Numbered from the stretch's first letter, positions 43,658 through 53,262 are shown. The stretch is DNA of 64,000 nt from G963662905 sp963676725 (GCA_963676725.1 OY781463.1:3596001-3660000); one strand, 5' to 3'. A program made the numbers and translations. The notes: a model not told the origin generated them from the sequence alone.

Positions 43658-46135
43658 TTATTGTCCAACAGAATAGCGGTAAATTATCGGACCGTCGCCA
43701 CAAACAATCCCGTCATATTCGCCATAGAATTCTACATTATTGAGTTTTTGTGTTCCTAGAGTTTCCAGAACAGGCTCCCAGGTATAGCCACCATCCATAG
43801 TGTGCAATAATTTGGCTTCGGCTTCGGCTGTATTCACGCCGATGGTTGCATAACCTTCATCAGGATCGGTAAAAAAGCATGAAGAGAAGGGAAGCGTTTC
43901 TGCGAATACAATTTTTTCCCAGCTTTGGCCGCCATCATTGGTTTTCAGGATAATGGCATTATTGCCTTCCTGACCGGCAATCCATCCATCCTCATCATTT
44001 AAGAAGTGAATATCATTGAGTTCTTCTGATCCATTAAGATTTTGAAAACGGGAATCATTCCAGCTAGTACCGCCATCATAACTTATTGAATAATAGATAC
44101 TACCAGGCTGGTCTTCGTCTTCAATATCGTAAACTATAACAAAGTTGGCATCAGACCAAATCTTCGGCGCCCTGCCGTACTCATTGGGGTGTGGGAGCTG
44201 ATAAGTCCCTGTAGGTTCATGGCTGGCACTATTGGCGTGATAAATCCTGAATTGGTACGGTATGCCGGTATCCTTTCCAACGGCAATTATCTCACCGGCA
44301 AGATTATGAGCAAGTCCGAATATTTTTTTCCACTGGAAAGTAGGCTGGGTGTAAAATTCATCGCCATAGCGAAGCTCTTCAATTTCGTATCCACCGTTAT
44401 CAGTACCATAAACTTCGTTTGTTCCTGTTAGGAAAATGCCATCCTGTTCGTTTTGCATCACTACTTTGTCAATGGTTTTATTCATGGAGGAAAGGATTTC
44501 CCAGTTAAATCCACCATCACTCGATCGGAGCACTTTTCCGCTGCCGCCTTCATTTGCTGTAAGCCAAAGATTTGATCCGCTTAGTATTTGCGCATCACTG
44601 AAGCTGATATTTTGGCTGAAGCCAAGATTGCTCAGGTCAATACTTGTCCAGTGGACTTCGCGCAGGTGAACATTGGCTACATCCGAAGAGTAGGACACAT
44701 TGTCAATGATGGCGGACACTCTAATTTCGATATCGCCTTCGCTAAAATCATCGGTAGTCAAATTCCATTCAAAGGGCTCTTCTGTATCAGTGCCAATCAT
44801 CACGCCGTTCAGTTTAAACATGACCCAATCTGGTGTTGCGCCCGTATAATTTGTTTCAATTTTCAGCTCATTGCCAATAAGCCATTGCATATTATTGGTA
44901 GGATTGCTTAAGTAAATGGCGTCATCAAAGGGTTTTTGGTCGAAATGCAGCAGTTCTTTTTCGTAAATGTCAATAGGCGTACCCCAATTTCGGCTAAAGC
45001 CTATCAGGTCAACAGTAACCCCAACATTAGCTTCCACGCCTAGGGTGAAATACAAATCCCAGCTCACTTGGTCGGTATAGAGATGACCGTACAAATCGGC
45101 ATAAGCGGTAATATTTGCATAGGGTCCGGCGACACCATAAAGCAAGAGTGATATTTCGGGGCCAATATGTGCATTAAAATCACAGTCGGCATTTAAACGT
45201 GGGGCTATATAATCGCTTGAGGCATTCATTTCATTAATAGGCGACCAGCCTCCCTCTTCCTTATAGCGTACACCCATTTTACCATCAATATTTTCAGATG
45301 CCATAGCGGTCATTGTAGCTGTAATACTACCGTCGGCAGATACAAACAGCTGAATACGTGGAAGAAAAACAACCGGCACCGGTCCAAGCATAAATGTCCA
45401 GGGCGTGAAGTAAAAGGTTGCCAAGGGAATACGTTCATTTATGCCCATACCTGCCTCAGAAAACATTTGCAATTGGGCGCTTTGGGTTATTTCTACCCCG
45501 CTTTCAAATTTCTTAACGTAAGCCCTTGGGTAAGGTAGGAGTTCCCAGTCCCAATCAAAATCAAAGAAAAACTCCATGTCGAGCTGCGTATGACCGGAGA
45601 GGGTAAAAGATCCGTAACTGTTTTCAAAAGTGTTTTCGTATTCAAATTCGAAGACGGTAAAATCGGTGGCTTTATTATTAATAAAACGTACACCGTCAGC
45701 AAGTTCCATTTTCATGATGCGGCTTTTTTCGACCCTACCTGAACGGAAATTGATACTTCCTTTATGAACGGCTTCCGTTAATGTAGCCTGGTCGGTTTGC
45801 ACAATCATCTGCCCTTTGGTATCTTCTATATGGCTTACCTTTCTGAGGTATCCGTAAGGGGCATCGGGAGAGGTGCTGTCGACCAGAATATCGCCAAGAG
45901 CGAGTTGATCGCTAAATTCATTATTTGCGTCGAGTGTGAAGGTATAATTAGTTGTATCAATAGCACTAATAATCTGGCGAACTGACGCATCAACTATCTT
46001 AGTAGTTTCCGGAATTACTATTTCCGGGGTTTCCGGTACGGGATCCGGAATAATCTTTTCTTCTTCATCTTTCTTACAACTTCCCAATAGGAGACTAAAG
46101 GCAAGGAGGATTAAAAAAATCGCGCTTTTTTTCAT
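43658..46135 (-). CDS. Large surface lipoprotein with Ycf48/BNR-type propeller
   Basis: An 825-residue lipoprotein: lipobox LLGSC at about 20, then a KKDEEE acidic stretch. The N-terminal 400 residues are beta-rich (LSGHTQLDMEFFFDFDWDWE, then EISLLLYGVAGPY). Then comes an Ig-like module (PTNNMQWLIGNELKI, EPFEWNLTTDDFSEG) and about 300 residues of BNR/Ycf48-like repeats (LRSSDGGFNWEIL, SYDGGTSWNDSRF, KTNDGGQSWEKI, LHTMDGGYTWEPV). It is the first gene of the operon, 44 bases after a clear promoter. Probably exposed on the surface. Confidence 0.75.
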   Translation of the reverse strand: MKKSAIFLILLAFSLLLGSCKKDEEEKIIPDPVPETPEIVIPETTKIVDASVRQIISAIDTTNYTFTLDANNEFSDQLALGDILVDSTSPDAPYGYLRKVSHIEDTKGQMIVQTDQATLTEAVHKGSINFRSGRVEKSRIMKMELADGVRFINNKATDFTVFEFEYENTFENSYGSFTLSGHTQLDMEFFFDFDWDWELLPYPRAYVKKFESGVEITQSAQLQMFSEAGMGINERIPLATFYFTPWTFMLGPVPVVFLPRIQLFVSADGSITATMTAMASENIDGKMGVRYKEEGGWSPINEMNASSDYIAPRLNADCDFNAHIGPEISLLLYGVAGPYANITAYADLYGHLYTDQVSWDLYFTLGVEANVGVTVDLIGFSRNWGTPIDIYEKELLHFDQKPFDDAIYLSNPTNNMQWLIGNELKIETNYTGATPDWVMFKLNGVMIGTDTEEPFEWNLTTDDFSEGDIEIRVSAIIDNVSYSSDVANVHLREVHWTSIDLSNLGFSQNISFSDAQILSGSNLWLTANEGGSGKVLRSSDGGFNWEILSSMNKTIDKVVMQNEQDGIFLTGTNEVYGTDNGGYEIEELRYGDEFYTQPTFQWKKIFGLAHNLAGEIIAVGKDTGIPYQFRIYHANSASHEPTGTYQLPHPNEYGRAPKIWSDANFVIVYDIEDEDQPGSIYYSISYDGGTSWNDSRFQNLNGSEELNDIHFLNDEDGWIAGQEGNNAIILKTNDGGQSWEKIVFAETLPFSSCFFTDPDEGYATIGVNTAEAEAKLLHTMDGGYTWEPVLETLGTQKLNNVEFYGEYDGIVCGDGPIIYRYSVGQ

Positions 46136-46185
46136 GATGTTTATTTTATTGATTCCTTCAAAAATTCGTCAAAAACTTGATGATG

Positions 46186-46216
46186 CAAACCTACATCTGC
46201 ATGAGAATTTTGGCAA
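46186..46216 (-). promoter_or_regulatory. Promoter of the surface-protein operon
   Basis: On the minus strand TTG (46214-46216) is followed after 20 bases by TAGGTTTG (46186-46193), a good match to the Bacteroidota -33/-7 promoter. It sets a transcription start near 46179 and a leader of about 44 bases. Confidence 0.7.
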
Positions 46217-46235
46217 GGAATGAGGGTGTGTAAAG

Positions 46236-46277
46236 AGTATGCATAAGCAAAAAGGAAGGTATGCAATTGGTATGCAA
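46236..46277. promoter_or_regulatory. Three phased direct repeats GTATGCA
   Basis: GTATGCA starts at 46237, 46259 and 46270: spacings of 22 and 11 bases, so all three face the same side of the helix. They lie just upstream of the -33 element of the minus-strand operon promoter, the usual place for an activator. The last two are the 9-mer GGTATGCAA. Confidence 0.7.
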
Positions 46278-46298
46278 ACGGCATAAAAAAATCACTAA

Positions 46299-46320
46299 CA
46301 ATTGATTATCAATTGATTAA
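46299..46320. promoter_or_regulatory. Tandem 11-bp repeat CAATTGATTAT/CAATTGATTAA
   Basis: Two adjacent copies with an exact 11-base period, about 33-54 bases upstream of the -33 box of the plus-strand regulator gene. Likely a second protein-binding site of this divergent promoter region. Confidence 0.6.
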
Positions 46321-46352
46321 AAAATAAAGGAGGATATGCGCCAAAAGTGAGC

Positions 46353-46381
46353 TTGGTATTAGCTCAGAATCATTATCTTTG
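46353..46381 (+). promoter_or_regulatory. Promoter of the first TPR-TM-HTH gene
   Basis: TTG at 46353-46355 and TATCTTTG at 46374-46381 are 18 bases apart. The implied start of transcription near 46388 lies after an in-frame GTG at 46347, which rules that GTG out as the start codon. Confidence 0.6.
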
Positions 46382-46403
46382 TGCTGAAACAATTAAAAGA
46401 GCC

Positions 46404-48347
46404 ATGACAACTATTGCCGGACGCTTCAAAATCCTTCTCTTATTTTCCCTTATTTTCGCATTTATTCCATCTCAATCTCTTTATTCCCGAAATGCACGAA
46501 CAAGCATCGATAGTTTGCTCTCTATGCTGGAACGTTCTGAAGGAGCAGACAGAGCTATGATCATGGACACCTTAAGCAGGGAATATTCACTTTCCGATTA
46601 TGCCAAAAGCCTGGAATATGCGCTCAAGATGTATCATCTCAGCTTGGAATTAGGCAATATACCCTTGCAGCAAAAGGCTGTAAGAAATTGTGCCTGGTCT
46701 TATTTCGATTTAAGCAAATACGATAGCGTTTTATTTTATGCCGAAAAAATCCCTCCTCTCGTTAAAAAGCACAAAAATGATCGAATGATGGCCTCGTATT
46801 ATTTACTACTCAGCGAGCTTGATTATAATTTGGGTGACAATACTGCAGGTATTAAACATTGCAAAGGAGCCCTGAACCTATATGAAAAGCTTGGTGATTC
46901 GAATAGAATGGCACGGGTTTTCAGTGATTTATCCCATTTCTATGTTGATAAGGGCGAATTTGATTCAGCCATGTACTATGCCATTAACGCTTTAAAATCG
47001 AGAGAAAAGCTGGGAGACACCTTACGCATTGTTGCATCAATCGGCGCATTATCCAACATATACATTTCAATGAAGGACGAGAATTCAGCGAAAAACTGCT
47101 TTTTCAGAATGAAGGATTTAATGCAAAACCACCCCAATACCCATACATATTTCCAAATTTTAGGGGCAATAGCAGGTGTTTATAACAATATGAACATGGC
47201 TGATTCTGCATTATATTTTTATAAAATAAGCCTAAGCGCTGTGAGAAAATCAGGGAACCAGCTTGCTCTCGCCAAGACCCTAACAAATATCGGCGAGTGT
47301 TACATAAATCAAGGAGATTATCAACAAGCAATTCATTCATTTCGGGAGGCTAAATCAATATATACAAAGGTTGACGCGCCAAAATATTGCTGTTTTATAA
47401 ATCTGTCATTTGGACATATCTATTTAGCCACAAACAGCTTAGACTCCTCCGAAATTTATTTAAAAAAAGCCCTTGAATGCTCTTTTTCAATTGACTACGT
47501 ATCAGTTTACGAAAGAGCCTTAAAAACCCTTTACGGTTTATATGAAACAAAAGGAGATTTTCATTCTGCCCTGACCTACTATAAAAAATACAACACCTAC
47601 TACGATAGTATTCGAAGTGCAGATATACAGTTACGCTTGGCAGAATTGGAAACAAAATACGAAACAGAAAAAAAAGAACAGGAAATCCTGAAAATGAAAC
47701 ATGAGCAGGAAATCCATAAAACCCGCGAAACTGCGCTTACGGCAGGTATTGCCGGCATTATTATTATTTTCCTTCTGATAATTATCGGCATCTGGCAAAA
47801 GCGTCGTAAAGACAAATTAATTCACAAGCAAAAAGAGCTGATGTACGTTCAAGAGCAGAAACTTGCCGATGCTGCTCTGGAAAAAAGCAAACTCAAGGAA
47901 GAGGAATTGCAACAAACACTCGTCTATAAATCGAGGCAGCTCAGCTCCCATGCCCTTCATATGATGCAAAAAAACAGTCTTTTACAAGAAATACAGGAAG
48001 AATTGAAAGGGCTATCAGAACATGCCGAGGAAAAAGGGGATGTGAAAAGAATCAACTTTTTACTCAACCAAAGCCTACGTTCCGATAAAGATTGGGACGT
48101 CTTTAAGCTTTATTTCGATGAGATAAACCCTAATTTCTTCAACCAGCTAAAAGACATAAATCCGGAACTTACAAGCAATGATCTGCGGCTTAGTGCGCTG
48201 ATTCAACTGAATATGAACAGCAAAGAAATGGCCTCGGTATTAAATATCTCACCCAACAGTATTAAAAGCGCGCGCTACCGCCTTAAGAAAAAGCTGGCAC
48301 TGGATGCAGAAGCAGATTTGGAGCATTTTATCAGGAATTTGGTATAA
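46404..48347 (+). CDS. TPR-transmembrane-HTH membrane regulator 1
   Basis: A 647-residue protein. After a signal or anchor segment (ILLLFSLIFAFIPSQS) come about nine tetratricopeptide repeats in roughly residues 60-430 (for example YEKLGDSNRMARVFSDLSHF, GECYINQGDYQQAIHSFREA). A membrane helix follows (about 443-465, GIAGIIIIFLLIIIGIW), then a cytoplasmic coiled coil. The protein ends with a LuxR/GerE-like HTH (about 592-647, LNMNSKEMASVLNISPNSIK, then ARYRLKKKL). So an outside TPR sensor is joined through one helix to a DNA-binding end. It faces the surface operon across a promoter region with phased repeats and may control it. Paralog next door. Confidence 0.8.
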   Translation: MTTIAGRFKILLLFSLIFAFIPSQSLYSRNARTSIDSLLSMLERSEGADRAMIMDTLSREYSLSDYAKSLEYALKMYHLSLELGNIPLQQKAVRNCAWSYFDLSKYDSVLFYAEKIPPLVKKHKNDRMMASYYLLLSELDYNLGDNTAGIKHCKGALNLYEKLGDSNRMARVFSDLSHFYVDKGEFDSAMYYAINALKSREKLGDTLRIVASIGALSNIYISMKDENSAKNCFFRMKDLMQNHPNTHTYFQILGAIAGVYNNMNMADSALYFYKISLSAVRKSGNQLALAKTLTNIGECYINQGDYQQAIHSFREAKSIYTKVDAPKYCCFINLSFGHIYLATNSLDSSEIYLKKALECSFSIDYVSVYERALKTLYGLYETKGDFHSALTYYKKYNTYYDSIRSADIQLRLAELETKYETEKKEQEILKMKHEQEIHKTRETALTAGIAGIIIIFLLIIIGIWQKRRKDKLIHKQKELMYVQEQKLADAALEKSKLKEEELQQTLVYKSRQLSSHALHMMQKNSLLQEIQEELKGLSEHAEEKGDVKRINFLLNQSLRSDKDWDVFKLYFDEINPNFFNQLKDINPELTSNDLRLSALIQLNMNSKEMASVLNISPNSIKSARYRLKKKLALDAEADLEHFIRNLV

Positions 48348-48364
48348 CTTTTAACTTTACATAG

Positions 48365-50269
48365 ATGAAAAATATTCCCGGACTCATTGTTGTCTTACTC
48401 ATTTTTATAAGTGTTCAGCAAACTTTTTCCAATAATCAAGACAGTTTAATCCTCCTTTTGGAGCAGGCAGACCCGGTTCATAAAACTGAAATTCTTGCAA
48501 AATTGATCAGAAAAAACTCGCGAAAGCAGCCCGATAAGGCCATTGCTTTTGGCAAGCAATTTTTTCGATGGATGGATGATGCAACAGAAGAAGTAAAAAG
48601 CAATACCCTCTTTGACCTCTCAAATTCCTATATCTACAAACGTAATTACGATACAGCACTAATCCTTCTTTCCAATCTGGTTGATTTACGGCATGAAATG
48701 GGCGATTCTGCAGCAAAAGCTAGTGCAATCAGCCAAATAGCCTATGTGAATTACCGCTCAGGAAAAATGAATGAAGCCTATAACCTTATTATTAAAGCGC
48801 AGGAAATCAGCGAGAAATACAGCGACAGTCAATATATCGCTGTGGATCGGTTTCGGCATGGAGTTTTTGCCAAAAAGCTTAGTAAATACGAAGAAGCTAT
48901 TACACAGTATAACAAGGCTTTAGAAATTTATGACGCACAGGGAAATGAAAAAATGAAAGCAAGCTTATTGAATAATATTGGCAATCTATTTTTTAATCTG
49001 GAACATCTCGATAAAGCGATCCAATATCATAATGAAGCAATTGCTGTTCATATGAAGTTGAAGGATTCTCTTCAGATTGCAGGTTCCTTGAATGATCTGG
49101 GAAATTCTTATTACAAAAAAGGACTTAGTGATACTGCCTTGAAGTGCTATTTTAATGCTGCCGATATAAATCGCCGCATTGGCAACGACATCTGGCTGGC
49201 CTATAATATCCAAAATATTTCCACCATTTACAGTGATTTGGGGAAATTTGAAGACGCTTTAAAATATGCAGAAGAAGCCATGCTGCTGAAAGAAAAAGGG
49301 AAAGATTCCCAAAGCCTGATTACATCCTATGCTACAGTTGGTGATATATATCGGATGAAAGGTGATTATACCAATGCCCTCGATTATCTTGATAAAGCCC
49401 TGGAATTATCAAAAAAATCGGGTGTAAGCAATTTCCTAATCAACATCTACAAAAAAAAGGCCGAAACCTATGCTGCCATGGGAAATTACCAAAAAGCCTA
49501 CGATATGCGCCTGAAATATTCTGCAGAGAACGACAGTGTGTTTAATGAAGAGAAAATCAGCGCAATAAATGAGATCGAGGAAAAGTATGAGTCCGCCAAA
49601 AAAGAACAGCAGATTAAAGAAATGGAATATCAGCAGAATATTCAGAAATCGCGGGAGCTGTTTTTAATAATACTGATTGCTGCCGTTCTGCTTATTTTTT
49701 CCCTTCTGATTTTTGCAATATTTCAAAAACGGCGCAAAGACAAACAAATCCATCTGCAAAAAGAAATAGTATTTAAAAAAGAACAGGAATTGGCTGCCTC
49801 GGAGTTAGAAAAAAGCCGTATTGCAGAAGATAAACTTCAAAAAACACTCGCCTATAAATCCAAACAACTGAGCAGCCACGCACTACATATGATGCAGAAA
49901 AACAATATGTTACATGAAATCAAGGAGGAATTAAAATCTGCTTCTGAAAAAGACGCAACAGCAGTTAAAAGGGTAAATTTCCTGATTAATGAAAGCCTCC
50001 GTTCCGACAAGGACTGGGATGTGTTTAAGCTTTATTTCGAGGAAATTAATGAAGGATTTTTTGAGAAAGTGAAAGAAATAAATCCTGAACTGACTACCAA
50101 CGACCTGCGTTTATGTGCGTTGATCAAATTGAATATGAACTCTAAGGAAATGGCCAGTGTATTGAATATCAGCCCAAACAGCATCAAAAGCGCACGCTAT
50201 CGTTTAAAGAAAAAACTGGAGCTTAGCCCTGAGGCTGATCTTGAGGGTTTTATCCGAAACATAAGCTAA
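48365..50269 (+). CDS. TPR-transmembrane-HTH membrane regulator 2
   Basis: A 634-residue paralog of the preceding gene, 17 bases downstream. Signal segment, about eight TPRs (YNKALEIYDAQGNEKMKASL, GDIYRMKGDYTNALDYLDKA), a membrane helix near 432-453 (IILIAAVLLIFSLLIFAIF), a coiled coil and a C-terminal HTH. The HTH keeps LNMNSKEMASVLNISPNSIK unchanged, while the sensor halves differ widely. Both proteins probably read related DNA sites but different signals. The pair shares one promoter. Confidence 0.8.
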   Translation: MKNIPGLIVVLLIFISVQQTFSNNQDSLILLLEQADPVHKTEILAKLIRKNSRKQPDKAIAFGKQFFRWMDDATEEVKSNTLFDLSNSYIYKRNYDTALILLSNLVDLRHEMGDSAAKASAISQIAYVNYRSGKMNEAYNLIIKAQEISEKYSDSQYIAVDRFRHGVFAKKLSKYEEAITQYNKALEIYDAQGNEKMKASLLNNIGNLFFNLEHLDKAIQYHNEAIAVHMKLKDSLQIAGSLNDLGNSYYKKGLSDTALKCYFNAADINRRIGNDIWLAYNIQNISTIYSDLGKFEDALKYAEEAMLLKEKGKDSQSLITSYATVGDIYRMKGDYTNALDYLDKALELSKKSGVSNFLINIYKKKAETYAAMGNYQKAYDMRLKYSAENDSVFNEEKISAINEIEEKYESAKKEQQIKEMEYQQNIQKSRELFLIILIAAVLLIFSLLIFAIFQKRRKDKQIHLQKEIVFKKEQELAASELEKSRIAEDKLQKTLAYKSKQLSSHALHMMQKNNMLHEIKEELKSASEKDATAVKRVNFLINESLRSDKDWDVFKLYFEEINEGFFEKVKEINPELTTNDLRLCALIKLNMNSKEMASVLNISPNSIKSARYRLKKKLELSPEADLEGFIRNIS

Positions 50270-50486
50270 TCTTTGCTTAAAACAGCACTCCTACAAACTC
50301 ATTGACCGCAGACTGCACCAATCGGAGTGCATTATACTATCCGGTGGCTGAAGCTCTCGAAGCCTCTCTATGGATGCTTCACAAATCTTTGCTTGAACAA
50401 CTCTGCTTATCACAGTTGCAGGCATTCAGGCAGCCACAAACAAAAAGCATCAAAGCGCCTAGTTTATTTTCAGCTCGACTTAGTTC

Positions 50487-50933
50487 TTAATATTCAATCT
50501 CTTTCAGAAGTTCCCCTGTTTCGCTATAGAATTTCCAAGGACCGATTTTCTTTCCATGGTCAAAACGGCCTTCAAAATACAGTTGGCCATTTGGATGATA
50601 GACTTTTTTTATTCCATGCTCCTTGCCTTCAACAAATTCTGTTTCGCTCCATAAGGTGCTGTCTTCCCGCCAGCCGGCCCAATAGCCTTCAGGCAATTTA
50701 TCTTCGTTATAGCTTCCTTTTATGTAAATACTGCCGGAAATATAATAGTCTTCACTCCTTTTGAGGATGCTATCCCCTACTTCATTAATCTGATAAAATT
50801 CAGCTTTTTTTGGTTGACCGTCTTTATAAAAAGTCCGAACCACTTTAATTTCACTTTCTTGTTTTCCGGCACATGAGCCAAATGCCAAAAGTATTCCTAA
50901 TCCAATAATCTGAAATAAAACTCTTGATCTCAT
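50487..50933 (-). CDS. MORN-repeat lipoprotein
   Basis: A 148-residue lipoprotein with lipobox LLAFGSC and a string of MORN_2-type strands (GYWAGWREDSTLWSETEFVE, KKVYHPNGQLYFEGRFDHGK, GPWKFYSETGELL). These YwqK-type proteins are common in Bacteroidota; function is unknown. It is not linked to a toxin here, so the family name YwqK antitoxin should not be used on it. It is a single gene between the regulators and pyrC. Bases 50934-51059 show nothing else. Confidence 0.75.
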   Translation of the reverse strand: MRSRVLFQIIGLGILLAFGSCAGKQESEIKVVRTFYKDGQPKKAEFYQINEVGDSILKRSEDYYISGSIYIKGSYNEDKLPEGYWAGWREDSTLWSETEFVEGKEHGIKKVYHPNGQLYFEGRFDHGKKIGPWKFYSETGELLKEIEY

Positions 50934-51059
50934 CTTTTAATAATATTTGTGCTTATCAATTAAGTCTGATGTTTCATTTAGAATGCCCGAAGTATTATGC
51001 TGCGCTATACATCCTGCCAAAGCATTGCATTCTCAAGCAAATAATCTTGAAATCAGTCA

Positions 51060-52418
51060 TTATGAACTAAGGCTATTTTTCTGAAAACGCAGTCTCATCC
51101 CTTTTTTCTCCTCATTAAAAAGGCCATTATTGTACACACAATGTCCATTTACAAAGGTATGGCTCACGCTATATTTGAATGTATGTCCTTCAAATGGTGA
51201 CCAGCCACATTTATAAAAAATATTTTCGGCTTGAACCAGAAGATCCTTTTTTTGCACGAGAACAAGGTCGGCATAATAGCCTTCCCTGATATATCCCCTT
51301 TCGGGAATCCGGAACAATTTTGCCGGAGCATGGCACATTTTCTCCACGATTAAAGGCAATCCGAATACGCCTTGCTCATTCAAATCGAGCATCGCTAAAA
51401 GCGAATGTTGCACCAAAGGCCCTCCGGAAGGCGCTTTAAAATAAGAATTTTGTTTCTCGGCAAGCGTATGTGGTGCATGATCGGTTGCAATAACATCCAA
51501 ACGGCCATCAAGCAAGGCTTGGCGCAAACCTTCTCGTTCCTGCTCTGATTTCACAGCGGGGTTCCATTTAATCCTTGTCCCAAACTTTTCATAATCCTCG
51601 CTGGTAAACCACAGATGATGTGCACAAACCTCAGCGGTTATGGTTTTTTGGGCAGTGGGAATATCATTCCGAAAAAGACCCGTTTCTTTCGCTGTAGAAA
51701 TATGCAGCACATGAAGCCTGGTACCGTATCTTTCGGCAAGATCAACAGCCATTGCACTCGATTTATAGCAAGCTTCGGCACTTCTGATAATCGGGTGCAT
51801 GGATATGGGCACATCTTCGCCATATTTTTCACGGGCAAGTTTTGTATTTGCCTGAATGATTGCTTCATCTTCACAATGAGTAGCAATCAGCATTTCTGAT
51901 GCACTAAAAATTTCGCGTAGAGTTTCCGGATTGTCAACAAGCATATTCCCTGTTGAACTGCCCATAAACACTTTAATTCCACAAACATTTTCGGGATTTG
52001 TTTTCAGGACTTCATCAATATTATTGTTTGATGCACCCATATAGAAGCTGTAGTTGGCCAAGGAAACTTCCTTTGCCCGCTTATATTTTTCTTCGAGGAT
52101 TTCCTGAGTTAGTGCCTGAGGGATTGTATTTGGCATTTCCATAAATGAGGTTATCCCTCCGGCAACAGCGGCACGGCTTTCTGTTTTTATTTCTGCTTTA
52201 TGGGTTAATCCCGGTTCACGAAAGTGCACCTGATCATCGATAATTCCCGGCAACAGAAAAGCACCGTCTGCATCAATAATTTCCGTAAATGTCAATGATT
52301 CGGGTTGTTGCCCATCCCTGTAAACAGAACGAATGCGCTCATTCTCGATGAGCACATTCGCCGAAAAAACACTCCCATCATTAATCAGGACAGCATTTTT
52401 AATAAATATTTTATTCAT
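51060..52418 (-). CDS. pyrC: Dihydroorotase
   Basis: A 452-residue amidohydrolase that makes dihydroorotate in pyrimidine synthesis. Visible marks are DDQVHFREPGLTHK (metal-binding His pair), KVFMGSSTGNM, ATHCEDE, LHISTAKE and DVIATDHAPHT with the catalytic Asp. The size and motif spelling fit the long dihydroorotase class. ATG 52418 opens the usual MNKIFIKNAVLI start; a start at 52445 adds nine residues without support. It lies just downstream of the glycosyltransferase gene on the same strand. Confidence 0.9.
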   Translation of the reverse strand: MNKIFIKNAVLINDGSVFSANVLIENERIRSVYRDGQQPESLTFTEIIDADGAFLLPGIIDDQVHFREPGLTHKAEIKTESRAAVAGGITSFMEMPNTIPQALTQEILEEKYKRAKEVSLANYSFYMGASNNNIDEVLKTNPENVCGIKVFMGSSTGNMLVDNPETLREIFSASEMLIATHCEDEAIIQANTKLAREKYGEDVPISMHPIIRSAEACYKSSAMAVDLAERYGTRLHVLHISTAKETGLFRNDIPTAQKTITAEVCAHHLWFTSEDYEKFGTRIKWNPAVKSEQEREGLRQALLDGRLDVIATDHAPHTLAEKQNSYFKAPSGGPLVQHSLLAMLDLNEQGVFGLPLIVEKMCHAPAKLFRIPERGYIREGYYADLVLVQKKDLLVQAENIFYKCGWSPFEGHTFKYSVSHTFVNGHCVYNNGLFNEEKKGMRLRFQKNSLSS

Positions 52419-52449
52419 AATTAACCAGATAGTGCCCGGCACCAATCTG

Positions 52450-53178
52450 TTAATAAATCCTGTGCCGGATCTTTTTAAAACGCAAATTTATAACACCAAA
52501 GGCTGCTTCCTTAAAAATACCGGAGCTCATCTTAGAAGTACCTTTTGTTCGATCCGTAAAGATAATAGGTACTTCCTTAATAACAAAGCCTAATTTGAAT
52601 GCTGTAAATTTCATTTCAATCTGGAAGGCATATCCTGTGAACTTAATCTGCGAGAAATCAATAGCTTCCAGCACTTTTCTGCGGTAGCATTTAAAACCAG
52701 CCGTAGTATCCCTGATCCCGATTCCCAAGATAAGCCGCACATATGCTGAGGCATAATAGGACATTAATACGCGTCCCATTGGCCAATTCACAACATTAAC
52801 GCCGGTAATATAGCGCGAGCCAATTGCCAGATCATTTCCTTCAATGGCTGTTGCATGATACAATCGTTCGAGATCGGCAGGATTATGGGAAAAATCAGCA
52901 TCCATTTCAAAGATGTACTCATAATCCCTATTTAGCGCCCATTTAAAGCCGTGTATGTAAGCAGTACCAAGGCCAAGTTTTCCTTTGCGCTCTTCGATAT
53001 GAAGTTGCCCCGGAAATTCTTTCATCAAGCCTTTCACAATATCTCCTGTTCCATCAGGGGAATTATCCTCAATGATGAGGATATGAAAATCTTTTTTTAG
53101 GGAGAACACCTTTCTGATGATCGCCTCAATATTTTCTTTCTCGTTATAAGTGGGTATAATTACCAGACTATCCGACAC
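52450..53178 (-). CDS. Polyprenol monophosphomannose synthase-like glycosyltransferase
   Basis: A 242-residue GT2 enzyme of the dolichol-phosphate mannosyltransferase type. It opens IIPTYNEKENIEAII, has EDNSPDGTGDIV and the metal-binding EMDADFSHNP, then RDTTAGFKCYRRKVLEAI. It would move mannose or a related sugar from the nucleotide donor to polyprenyl phosphate for envelope glycan or protein glycosylation. The C-terminal GtrA domain of longer relatives is absent. Confidence 0.88.
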   Translation of the reverse strand: MSDSLVIIPTYNEKENIEAIIRKVFSLKKDFHILIIEDNSPDGTGDIVKGLMKEFPGQLHIEERKGKLGLGTAYIHGFKWALNRDYEYIFEMDADFSHNPADLERLYHATAIEGNDLAIGSRYITGVNVVNWPMGRVLMSYYASAYVRLILGIGIRDTTAGFKCYRRKVLEAIDFSQIKFTGYAFQIEMKFTAFKLGFVIKEVPIIFTDRTKGTSKMSSGIFKEAAFGVINLRFKKIRHRIY

Positions 53179-53232
53179 GTTCTCTGAATTTGTTAAGTAT
53201 AGCTAACGCAAGCTGTGATTGCTTAGTATAAA

Positions 53233-53254
53233 AAGCCCGGATTTCTCCGGGCTT
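53233..53254 (-). terminator. Terminator after the secreted nuclease gene
   Basis: AAGCCCGGA and TCCGGGCTT form a perfect 9-bp stem with a 4-base loop. On the minus strand it is followed by CTTTTTAT, a T-run, so it is a Rho-independent terminator for the gene ending at 53263. Confidence 0.85.
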
Positions 53255-53262
53255 ATCATTAA

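Noticed and set aside
46347..46403. Upstream GTG start for the first TPR-TM-HTH protein
   Set aside because: It lies before the predicted transcription start and would put a non-signal lead ahead of the export segment.
50487..50933. YwqK antitoxin
   Set aside because: MORN-type lipoprotein with no toxin neighbour; the antitoxin label for this family is not supported here.
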